This document shows positions 24,135 to 32,058 of a DNA stretch of 42,642 bases, piece by piece. Position numbers and translations under genes: made by a program. Within the stretch, counting starts at the first letter, position 1. The number at the start of each line of letters is the position of its first letter. Source of the stretch: Planctomycetia bacterium. Its GTDB lineage: Bacteria; Planctomycetota; UBA1135; GCA-002686595. The notes under the pieces were generated by a model that was not told the DNA's origin, ran no database searches, and saw only the letters and a program-made list of their open reading frames with translations. The stretch is from positions 1 through 42,642 of the forward strand of contig SYGM01000158.1 in assembly GCA_005799545.1 (NCBI GenBank). Reading direction: 5' to 3'.

Positions 24135-25130
24135 ATGCGGGCGCGGCGCGGAATGACCCTGCTGGAACTGCTGCTCGTGATCAGCCTGCTGGCGCTGATC
24201 ATGGGGGTGGGGGCGGGGCTTTTCACGCGCATCGATCTCTCGGATCGCGTGGCGCGTCCGATGGTCGAGAACGCTCTGCGCTCGGCGCACAACTGGTCGA
24301 TCGCGCGCGGAGCCCCCGCGCGCGTACGCTTGGATCCCAAGCTCGGCACGATCGACACGGAGGGCCTGAGCGTCGTCGGAACCTGGCACTTCGAGGCGCT
24401 GCCAGCGCGCGGCGCCTTCGGTCTCGACAGCACGGGCGAAGGCGGCGTGTTGATCCCGGACGGTTTTCAGGGCAAGGCGCTGTCCTTCGCCGGGCTCGGA
24501 TCGCGTTCGGGCCTCACGATTCCGGTGACGGATGATCCGGCCTTCAATCTGACTCAGGGCTTCGTGGTGCGCTGCGCGGTGCGCGTGCAGCACGGCTCCG
24601 GAGGCAGCTTGTTGCAGATCGGCGGCGCAGTGGGGCTGGATGTCGGGACCGACGGTTCGCTGAGCGGCTGGTTCCAGACCGCGCTGGAAGAGCAGGACTC
24701 TGCTCCGCGCAAAGGCGGCCGCATCGGCGTGACCACGGATCCTGCCGCACTGCGCGGCGAGCGCTGGGCGCAGGTCGAGCTGGCCTACGATCGCCGGCAA
24801 CTGACGCTGACGGTGGACGGCGTGGAGCTTGTGGCACGCGATGAAGAGTCAGGCGTGTGGCACCTCGAAGGTCCCATGGTGCTCTCACCGGGCCAGGTGG
24901 CCTTCCCCGGAGCCATCGACGCCCTTGTCGTCAGCGCCGTGGCGGCCAATGAGACGGCGCAGTTGCCGCAGAATTACCGCTTTGCCGCGGATGTTCCGCG
25001 CGAAGTGCGCTTCCGCCCCGGCGGCGGACTCGATCGAACCTTCCACTCCCGCCAGGTTGAGATCGTGCTCGAACATCTCGACGGTCGCCGGGAGACCGTG
25101 CGCGTGCAGCCTTACGGGACGGTGGAATGA
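24135..25130 (+). CDS. Minor pseudopilin (GspH-like) carrying a LamG-like domain
   Basis: 331 residues from the ATG at 24135. Prepilin signal RARRG|MTLLELLLVISLLALI with Glu+5, then NALRSAHNWSIARGAPARVR, the characteristic GspH/FimT 'A.s.Ais.g.pv.v' segment. Ordinary GspH proteins have a ~100-residue globular part; here a concanavalin/LamG-like sandwich fills about residues 115-285 (GKALSFAGLGSRSGLTIPVT, GFVVRCAVRVQHGSGGSLLQ, WAQVELAYDRRQLTLTVDGV, PGAIDALVVSAV). The chain resumes with a FimT-like end (PREVRFRPGGGLD, VEIVLEHLDG). The lectin-like fold would be displayed on the pseudopilus. The stop overlaps the start of the next gene. Confidence 0.88.
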   Translation: MRARRGMTLLELLLVISLLALIMGVGAGLFTRIDLSDRVARPMVENALRSAHNWSIARGAPARVRLDPKLGTIDTEGLSVVGTWHFEALPARGAFGLDSTGEGGVLIPDGFQGKALSFAGLGSRSGLTIPVTDDPAFNLTQGFVVRCAVRVQHGSGGSLLQIGGAVGLDVGTDGSLSGWFQTALEEQDSAPRKGGRIGVTTDPAALRGERWAQVELAYDRRQLTLTVDGVELVARDEESGVWHLEGPMVLSPGQVAFPGAIDALVVSAVAANETAQLPQNYRFAADVPREVRFRPGGGLDRTFHSRQVEIVLEHLDGRRETVRVQPYGTVE

Positions 25131-28100
25131 TGCGCGCACTTCGTCACATCGCCGGGAACAGGCGGCGCGGCTTCGCGCTCATCATCACGCTGCTCGTGTT
25201 GATGGCGCTGTTGGTGCTGTGCACACCCTTCCTGCTCTCCGCCCGCAACGCGGATCGCGCCTCGGCAGAGCTCGCCGATCGCGTGGAAGCGCGCATTCTG
25301 CTCGATGCAGCGGCCCGCCATGCCCGCGCCGGGCTGCGCGAGAGCCACCCCGCGCTCGATGCCACGCCGTACTTCGACACCGCGGAGGAACTCGCCGCCA
25401 AGGCTGAGTATCCGGCCGATTTTCTGCGTCCGGCGGATCCCAACGGACCGATGTGGCAGGCCGAGGTCAACGATCTCTCGGCTCAGATCGACCTCAACAG
25501 CGCGCCGCCGCAGGTCTTCGCCAACCTGATGGGGCTCAGCACGCGTCTCACGGCGCCGCTGGAGCCGGACGCCAAGGAACTGCCGCTCAGCTCGGTGCTG
25601 GGTCTGGAACCTTCCGGCTACGTCTGGATCGGCGGCGAGCTCGTGCGCTACCAAAAGGTCGGCGAGAGCGGCCTAGAGCAGTTCATGCGCGGGCTCAATG
25701 CGACCACGACGGACTGGTCCGGCGGTCCCAAGCCCTCCAGTCCGCACGGTGCGGGCACGGCCGTGATCGACCAGCGCGCCTTTGCCATTCCGACCTGGCG
25801 TACGCAGGGTGCCGACGGCGATTTCCGCGCGCTCGAAGAGATGGAACAGCTGCGCGAATGCGCGCGCTTTGCACTCGCGAGCGCCACGGAAGGCAGCGCG
25901 GGCGCACAGGCCTTTGAAGGACGCGTGCTGACGCCGCTGTTTGATTTCGGTGCGGTGCACTCGCCGGCGCGCACGGGTTCACGCTGGCAATTCCCGGTGC
26001 GCGTGCTCTCTCCGATCCTCGGTGGACAGGATGGCCGCCTGAGCGTCTCCTCCACGCGCTGGATCAACGCCGGCTCCACAGTGCAGATCTACGACGGGAC
26101 CACGCGCGAGACCGCGCTGGTCTCCGAGGTCACCGGCGAAGGCGTGGTTTACCTCGATCGCGTGCTCGCCAACGACTATCTGGCGAATCAGGCCGAGCTG
26201 CGCGTGCTGACCCGGGTGCCGGTCAACCTCAACACCGCCTCGCGCGATGTGCTGATCGCCCTGTTCAACAACCTGCAGCTGGTTGGCAAGAACGCGCGCG
26301 TCAACAAGGACGAAGCGCAGACGCTGGCGGATGTAATCATCGAGTCCAGACCGCTGGAAGGCTTCGAGGATTTCCTGCGCCGCGTGGTGCTGCCCGCCTG
26401 CGGCATCGAGCCGCTGCCCGAGGGCGCGCCGAGCATTCCGCGTGCGCTCGCCGGCGGGCGCGGATTCCTCGACGAGCTCGATGCGCTGGCGGTCTACACC
26501 AACGGTCTCAACGCGAACGACTCGACGCTGGCGTACTCGACGATGCCGTACTGCTTCCGCTCGAGCGATGTCTACGAGCTGGAGCTGCGCGCGACGGTCA
26601 ACGCGCCCGCAGGAGTCGAGCGTTTCACGCTGGTGCGAGAGCAGATCGAGGTCATCGCGCCGCAGCAGCGCCTGCTGCAGCTGTGGGCCCGCCAGGAGGA
26701 CTTTGACGAGGAATTGCGCCTGACCCGCGGCGCGCCCCTTTGGATGAGCGCGCCGAGCGCCACCTCCCCCTGGGACGGCAGCGCCACACCGCCCTCGCGG
26801 CTGCGCGCCAACTGGGGCAGCGTTTCCGGACGCCTGTTCCTGCCGGGCGAGATCGCGAATTCCGGCAACGCGCCCGAGGACATGCCCAAGGCGGTGGAAC
26901 ACACGTTCGCCTCGCGCGCCGACACGGCCTGGACACAGCTGTGGCCCTCTCGCGTGCCGGAAGTCGGTCGTCGGCGCGGTCGCATCATCCACTTTGACAG
27001 CGAAACGCGCGATCCGGAGGGGCGCTACCTGCCGGACGAGCCGGTCAACCGCGCAGCGAGCGACAATCAGGTGCGCTGGGTCAGCACGGGCTCGGCCAAC
27101 ACCACCAGCCTGATGATGCCCGCGGCCTGGTCGCTGTGGGTCAAGCTGCGCAGCACGGCTGACGCCTGCCTCTTCGACATCGGCGCCAACTCCTCCGGTT
27201 CGGATCGCATCGCACTCCTGATCGAGCGCGGCGATCTGGTGCTGCGGGTTTTCGATGGCACGGGCGATCACGCGGGAACGCCGCAATTGGAGGCCGGCGA
27301 AGCCCGCTATGCGCTGGCGGCGAGCGCCACGGATCCCGGCCTCCCGCTGGAGGTCTGGCAGCACATCTCGATCGACGTGCGCGGCACGCGCCCGGATCAG
27401 ATCACGCTGCTGGTCAATGGCATGAGCCACGGCGTGCGCACGCCCGGTCTCACGCGGCTCGTGAACAGCGTCAACGCCTCGACGACGGCGCTCGCCGTCG
27501 AATCCGTCGAAGGCTTCCCTGCGCAGGGTGTCGCGCGCATCGGCGATGAGCTGGTGGAGTATTCGCTGGGAGCCGGCAACGTGCTTGACTGCACGCCGGT
27601 GCAGAGCGGCCTCATGGCGGGCTTCGGCGGTCGTCTCGCGCGCGAGCGCACGATCTTCCAGAGCGGCGTGCGCGTTCCGCAGATTCTGCTGGGCCCGACC
27701 GGAGACGGCACCGCACCGGCCAACGTGGGCAACCATCCGGCGGGAACCGCCGTGCAGGTGTTCGGCTATTCCATGGCGCTGAAGAGCAAGGCGCCATCGG
27801 GTCAGGCGAACCTCTCTCAGCCGCTGGGAACCTTCGCCGTCGGTGTCGTGCGCGGAACGCAGGGCGGCAATCCCACGCAGGGCGGTGAGCCGCTCAGTGT
27901 CGTGCTGCCGCTGGCGGGTTCACTGCCGCTGGGCTACGGACTCGATGGTCCTCCTTCTCAGGTCACGGGCCTCGACATCGCGCCTGCGGATCCGCAGACC
28001 ACGCAGGCCCAGCTGATGGCGTCCTTCCAGCCGACCGGCGGCTACGTGCTGCTCGTGCAGCGCGCGCTGGGACGGCTCGTGGCGCAGCCGCAGACGCCGG

Positions 28101-30469
28101 GACAGCCCGGGCAGCCGACGGATGACCCGGTCACGACGCACAATGTGCGCATCGGCGGCGCGGAAGTGCTGTGGTACACGGGCGTGCAGGGCAACCGGCT
28201 GCTGATCGATCCCGCCCGCCGGGGCAACACGCATGGCTTCGCCACGGGCGGCATCGGGCGCGAGCCGCGCGCCTTCGTGTTCAACTGGAATGACAGCTTC
28301 CGCGTGCAGGATCCCTCGGATCCCGCCGCGACGGTGCCCGTGGATCCGGACACTCGTCTGGAGTGGGATTGCTTCGCGATTCCGATTTCGATCGCCGCAC
28401 CGGGTGCTTCCAGCCGCTTCCTGGATCCCGTGCAGAGTCCGTACAACCAGCAGGTGCTGCAGAGCGGTCAGGGGCAGTACCAATCCGAGTATGCGCAGAT
28501 CACCCGCTCGCAGAACGAATTCACGGAGTGGGTGCGCTACGACGAGATCAAGAACGATCAGCTGGTGCGCTGCATCGATCGGGCACTGCGCGAGGCCTTT
28601 GTCGCGGCCACGCAGGTCAACTACGACGACGAGCAGGAAGGCACGATTCCCGTCAACAATCCGGGGGGCGGAGGTGGCACACCCGGCGGAGGCGGCGGAA
28701 CGCCCGGCGGCGGCGGAGGTGGCGGCGGTGTCACGCCCGCAGGATTCCTCGAGGAAGGCAAGGTCGCCGCCGCGGCGGCACCGATGCAGCAATCGGGCGT
28801 CGGCGGAGCCTATTGGATCGAAACGCTGGGCGCGCAGGAGACCAGCGAAGGCCCGCTCAGCCGCGCGATCTCCAGCGCGCTGCAGTTCCGCGGCGTGATG
28901 GGCACGTACTCACACGCCCATCCGGCCAGCACTCCGCTCCTGCCGGTGATTCGCGTGCACCGCCGCGCGATCAACGCCAACAACCTTCCCAGCGCCGCGG
29001 AGCCGGATGCGGGCCGTGTCGGCGCCGGCGACGGCATCTTCTTCGTGGAGAGCGATCCCAGCCTGCTCGGCAACACCGCGATCATCCAGCGCGCGTTCCA
29101 GCCGCTGCAGTACCTGCGCTACCAGTGGCGTCAGCAGGGCCCCAACCAGCTCGTTGCCGTGGACTCGGGGCTCGCCACCGTGCGGACCTTTGACATCGGC
29201 GAGGTCGATTACGAGTGCATGTACGTGGGCCTGCGCGAGGCGCTCCCCGTGCCCTACGCGGAAGATCTTTTCCAGGCCGGCTCCAGCTCGGGCACGCTGC
29301 CCGACATTCGCCTGCGTCAGCGCGTCACGCACCATCCTTCGGGGGAACTGCCGCGACTGGTGACAAGCGTGCGCGTCGGTGGAGCGCTGGCCGGCGGCAA
29401 TGGCTCGGCCGTGCCAAGCGCCGTCACCGATGAAATCGTCTTCGGCGACATCCTGATGGCGCGCGCGGCTCCCGGAGTCAGCGGCAATGCGGCACAGGGT
29501 GCCGCAGGCTGGCTGGCGCAGGAGTACTCCTCGACCACTGGCGATCTGTACCTTGCGCCATCGCTGGCACGCGCTGCCTGGGATCTGGTGGGCTTCCCGC
29601 AGGGCGCGGAGTATCTCAATGAGTGGCCGGAGGATGCCGGCCTGATCCGCGCAGGCGATGAAATCCTCTGCTATCAGGAGCGTTCGCCCGTGGATGGGCG
29701 CGTCACGCTGGCGACGAACGGACGCGCGCTGCTGGGAACGCAGGAACAGCCGCACCACGCGCACGAGACCGTCACCTGGCTGGAGGACTGGACCGTCACC
29801 GTGCTGGCTGCCGATCTCGCGGCCGGTGATGCGCAGATTCAACTCAAGGATGCGACGGACTTTCCGAACGAAGGCACGCTGCTGATCGACACGGAGCTGA
29901 TCCACTACACGCGCATGGAGGGAACGACCCTCTTCATGCCGCGCGGCTCATCGGAGCCGGGTGCGCGGGATGGACGCGGCGAGGCGCTGTTCCGGGGCCG
30001 CTTCGGCTCGCTGGCGGCAGCGCATGCGGCGGGCACGCCGGTGATCTTGTTTCCGTTCCGCTACTGGGATCGCTGGGCCGAGCGCGCCGATGCACCCGAA
30101 CTGGCCTGCTTTGAATTCTCGCTGGACCATCCCTCGGCGTGGTGGGAATCGTTCTTCTTCCGGAAGGAAGATGTCGATGGCGCGCGCATCGGGGTGCTGC
30201 GGCGCAGCGGCGCGGATGCGCCCTGGGATGCGGATCCCGAACAGGACGCGCGCGTGATGATCAGTTGGGACGGCGAGCGGAACGGTGCGCCGATCCCGGT
30301 GGGGCTGCAGTCCGACCGCCTGTCCTTCCGCGCGTTCGTCGAATACACGCCCCAGGCCTTTGACGCTCAGACCGGCCTGCGACACGGCTGGCGTCAGACA
30401 CCGCGGCTGGTGCATCTTGGCGCCTTCTATTTTGCGCCGAACACGGTGCTGAGGAGCCTCGAGCGATGA
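25127..30469 (+). CDS. Giant GspK-like tip pseudopilin (1780 residues) with repeated modules
   Basis: Starts at ATG 25127 (a second ATG follows at 25130), overlapping the previous stop. The prepilin signal NRRRG|FALIITLLVLMALL lacks Glu+5, the hallmark of GspK tip subunits. GspK-type helix-hairpin-helix segments occur twice: QIDLNSAPPQVFANLMGL (about 120-138) and VPVNLNTASRDVLIALFNN (about 364-382). A usual GspK is about 320 residues; this protein adds some 1400. Visible extras are a LamG-like sandwich (about 655-770, AWSLWVKLRSTADACLFDIG ... EVWQHISIDV), a Gly/Pro linker (about 1178-1205), and five copies of an 'IG.E...Y......L...RG....H..G' module (near 165, 800, 1005, 1505 and 1583). It may sit at the tip of the pseudopilus and contact substrate or surface. 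No enzymatic motif was recognised. Confidence 0.88.
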   Translation: MMRALRHIAGNRRRGFALIITLLVLMALLVLCTPFLLSARNADRASAELADRVEARILLDAAARHARAGLRESHPALDATPYFDTAEELAAKAEYPADFLRPADPNGPMWQAEVNDLSAQIDLNSAPPQVFANLMGLSTRLTAPLEPDAKELPLSSVLGLEPSGYVWIGGELVRYQKVGESGLEQFMRGLNATTTDWSGGPKPSSPHGAGTAVIDQRAFAIPTWRTQGADGDFRALEEMEQLRECARFALASATEGSAGAQAFEGRVLTPLFDFGAVHSPARTGSRWQFPVRVLSPILGGQDGRLSVSSTRWINAGSTVQIYDGTTRETALVSEVTGEGVVYLDRVLANDYLANQAELRVLTRVPVNLNTASRDVLIALFNNLQLVGKNARVNKDEAQTLADVIIESRPLEGFEDFLRRVVLPACGIEPLPEGAPSIPRALAGGRGFLDELDALAVYTNGLNANDSTLAYSTMPYCFRSSDVYELELRATVNAPAGVERFTLVREQIEVIAPQQRLLQLWARQEDFDEELRLTRGAPLWMSAPSATSPWDGSATPPSRLRANWGSVSGRLFLPGEIANSGNAPEDMPKAVEHTFASRADTAWTQLWPSRVPEVGRRRGRIIHFDSETRDPEGRYLPDEPVNRAASDNQVRWVSTGSANTTSLMMPAAWSLWVKLRSTADACLFDIGANSSGSDRIALLIERGDLVLRVFDGTGDHAGTPQLEAGEARYALAASATDPGLPLEVWQHISIDVRGTRPDQITLLVNGMSHGVRTPGLTRLVNSVNASTTALAVESVEGFPAQGVARIGDELVEYSLGAGNVLDCTPVQSGLMAGFGGRLARERTIFQSGVRVPQILLGPTGDGTAPANVGNHPAGTAVQVFGYSMALKSKAPSGQANLSQPLGTFAVGVVRGTQGGNPTQGGEPLSVVLPLAGSLPLGYGLDGPPSQVTGLDIAPADPQTTQAQLMASFQPTGGYVLLVQRALGRLVAQPQTPGQPGQPTDDPVTTHNVRIGGAEVLWYTGVQGNRLLIDPARRGNTHGFATGGIGREPRAFVFNWNDSFRVQDPSDPAATVPVDPDTRLEWDCFAIPISIAAPGASSRFLDPVQSPYNQQVLQSGQGQYQSEYAQITRSQNEFTEWVRYDEIKNDQLVRCIDRALREAFVAATQVNYDDEQEGTIPVNNPGGGGGTPGGGGGTPGGGGGGGGVTPAGFLEEGKVAAAAAPMQQSGVGGAYWIETLGAQETSEGPLSRAISSALQFRGVMGTYSHAHPASTPLLPVIRVHRRAINANNLPSAAEPDAGRVGAGDGIFFVESDPSLLGNTAIIQRAFQPLQYLRYQWRQQGPNQLVAVDSGLATVRTFDIGEVDYECMYVGLREALPVPYAEDLFQAGSSSGTLPDIRLRQRVTHHPSGELPRLVTSVRVGGALAGGNGSAVPSAVTDEIVFGDILMARAAPGVSGNAAQGAAGWLAQEYSSTTGDLYLAPSLARAAWDLVGFPQGAEYLNEWPEDAGLIRAGDEILCYQERSPVDGRVTLATNGRALLGTQEQPHHAHETVTWLEDWTVTVLAADLAAGDAQIQLKDATDFPNEGTLLIDTELIHYTRMEGTTLFMPRGSSEPGARDGRGEALFRGRFGSLAAAHAAGTPVILFPFRYWDRWAERADAPELACFEFSLDHPSAWWESFFFRKEDVDGARIGVLRRSGADAPWDADPEQDARVMISWDGERNGAPIPVGLQSDRLSFRAFVEYTPQAFDAQTGLRHGWRQTPRLVHLGAFYFAPNTVLRSLER

Positions 30470-31584
30470 GCAGCATGCGCAGCGGACGCCGCGGGCTGAC
30501 CATGATCGAGCTGCTGCTCTCGGTGGCGATCCTCTCGGGTCTCATGGTGCTCGTGTTCCAGCTGATCGACCGCTCGCTCTCTGTGTGGCGCAAGGCCGAA
30601 ACGCGCCGCAGCCTGATGGAGCAGAGCGCCACGGTCATGGAATTGCTCTCGAGCGATCTGCGCGGCCTGGAAGGCGGCCGTCGCGGGGATCTGCTGCTGG
30701 AGTGGGTGAGCTTCGACACTGACGGGGATGGAGTGCTCGACCAGAAGTGGCCGCGCCTGCGTCTGGTGCGTCAGGCCAGCGCGCGCGAGGTCGGCGAGCT
30801 GACGGCTGCGGCGGAGCGCGCAGGACAGGCTGCGGACGAAGCGCAGGCGCGGCAGCTGGCCGAGATCCGTCGTCGTCGTCCGACCTCGGCGCTGGTCGAA
30901 GTGATCTGGCTGATTGCGCCGCTCTCGCAGAAGCCCGATCTGCGCGCCGAGGGCGTCCTCTGGCGCGGAGAGCGGCTGGTCGATGGCCCGACCTCCAATT
31001 CGTTCTTCGCTGCGGACTTTCTGGGGACATCCGGGCGACCGCCCGCAGGCGTGACAGAGGAAGTGACCGGCGGCGTGCTGTGGTGTCAGATCCAGTGCGC
31101 TGCGCAGACCTCGATACTCAAGGAGGGCTGGGAGCAGGGCAAGGAACCGCGCGATGTCGCCGCCAGCTGGGATGCGCGCGGCGCAGCTCGTCCGGATCGC
31201 AACACGCATCCGTGGAACGAGCCGCACGCATCGCATGCGGGTGTGCGCCAGCGTCCCGTGCTGCCGCGCCGCGTGCGCATCGAACTGGAATTCGAGCGTC
31301 CCGCGGATCGCGAGCGCCGCACGCGGCTGCTCGAGGCGATCGAGCTGGGTGAGACCCGCCTGCGCGTGGACGATGGTCAGAAGCTGCCTGCGGAGGGCGC
31401 GCACATTCTGATCGATTCGGAGTGGATGAAGGTTGTCTCGATCGACGGCGATGCCATGGTCGTGCAGCGCGCGCAGCGCGGCACCAAGCCGCTCTCCCAT
31501 GCTGCGGGTGCGATGGTGCACCACGGAGAAGCGCTCAGTCGCGAAGTCGTCGTGCTGACCTCACGGGAGGACTGGACGCAATGA
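30466..31584 (+). CDS. Minor pseudopilin, GspJ-like
   Basis: 372 residues, start overlapping the previous stop (ATGA). Prepilin signal RSGRRG|LTMIELLLSVAIL with Glu+5, followed by LMVLVFQLIDRSLSVWRKAE and MEQSATVMELLSSDLRGLEG, the usual GspJ/PulJ continuation where the long helix leads to '..l..DlR..'. Typical GspJ is ~200 residues. Here extra sequence includes a region with RLVRQASAREVGELTAAAER and LVEVIWLIAPL, and near residues 300-355 one copy of the module seen in the K-like protein (HILIDSEWMKVVSIDGDAMV, QRAQRGTKPLSHAAGAMV). This shared module suggests direct contact or common ancestry between the J- and K-like subunits. The stop overlaps the next start. Confidence 0.88.
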   Translation: MSSMRSGRRGLTMIELLLSVAILSGLMVLVFQLIDRSLSVWRKAETRRSLMEQSATVMELLSSDLRGLEGGRRGDLLLEWVSFDTDGDGVLDQKWPRLRLVRQASAREVGELTAAAERAGQAADEAQARQLAEIRRRRPTSALVEVIWLIAPLSQKPDLRAEGVLWRGERLVDGPTSNSFFAADFLGTSGRPPAGVTEEVTGGVLWCQIQCAAQTSILKEGWEQGKEPRDVAASWDARGAARPDRNTHPWNEPHASHAGVRQRPVLPRRVRIELEFERPADRERRTRLLEAIELGETRLRVDDGQKLPAEGAHILIDSEWMKVVSIDGDAMVVQRAQRGTKPLSHAAGAMVHHGEALSREVVVLTSREDWTQ

Positions 31585-32048
31585 ACCGGCCGGTTGCCCG
31601 TCGCTCGGGTTTCACGCTCGTCGAGGTGCTTGTGGCACTGGGGATCCTGCTGTTCGGCTTGACTGCGGTGCTGGGCCTGCTCACCTTCGGCTCGGCTCTC
31701 TCGCGCTCGGCCCATCTGCGCACTGTCGGAGCGAGCGCTGCCGAGGCCGTGATCGCGGATCTCGAGGAGACGCTGTTCCCGCTGCAGGACGGAGAGGCCG
31801 GCGAGCCGCGCAGCATCGCCGATCGCAGCGTGCCTGGTTTTTCGACGCTGGTCTATTCCGCGAAGGCGCAGCCGCACCCGCAGCGGGCACGCGAGTACCG
31901 CGTGGATATCCAGATGCGCTGGCAGAGCGGCGGAGTGGAGCGCGAACGCAGCTTCACCACCGTGCTCCTGCGCGAAGTGCCGTTCAGCGAGCGCCTGCGG
32001 CGCCAAATCATCGAGGGTGAGCGCTCCGAGCCCGCCCGCAAACAGTAG
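31581..32048 (+). CDS. Minor pseudopilin, GspI/PilV-like
   Basis: 155 residues from the ATG at 31581, overlapping the previous stop as ATGA. Prepilin signal ARRSG|FTLVEVLVALGIL with Glu+5, the most GspI/PilV-like of the set. Then FGLTAVLGLLTFGSALSRSA and GASAAEAVIADLEETLFPLQ, matching 'l......a..la..via..le', and a short beta-rich end (REYRVDIQMRWQSGGVERER). Length is normal for GspI-like proteins. In standard systems I, J and K form the tip complex that starts pseudopilus assembly. Here their gene order is reversed relative to the classical H-I-J-K. Confidence 0.9.
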   Translation: MNRPVARRSGFTLVEVLVALGILLFGLTAVLGLLTFGSALSRSAHLRTVGASAAEAVIADLEETLFPLQDGEAGEPRSIADRSVPGFSTLVYSAKAQPHPQRAREYRVDIQMRWQSGGVERERSFTTVLLREVPFSERLRRQIIEGERSEPARKQ

Positions 32049-32058
32049 AGTGAAGACC

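Noticed and set aside
25979-27736. A 585-codon minus-strand frame inside the giant pseudopilin gene
   Set aside because: Shadow of a gene with clear prepilin, helix-hairpin-helix and LamG features; Arg/Gln/His-rich.
25127-30469. The 1780-residue pseudopilin as an artefactual fusion of two genes
   Set aside because: The frame is continuous, the repeated modules occur on both sides of the Gly-rich linker, and no internal ribosome site with a sensible start was seen.
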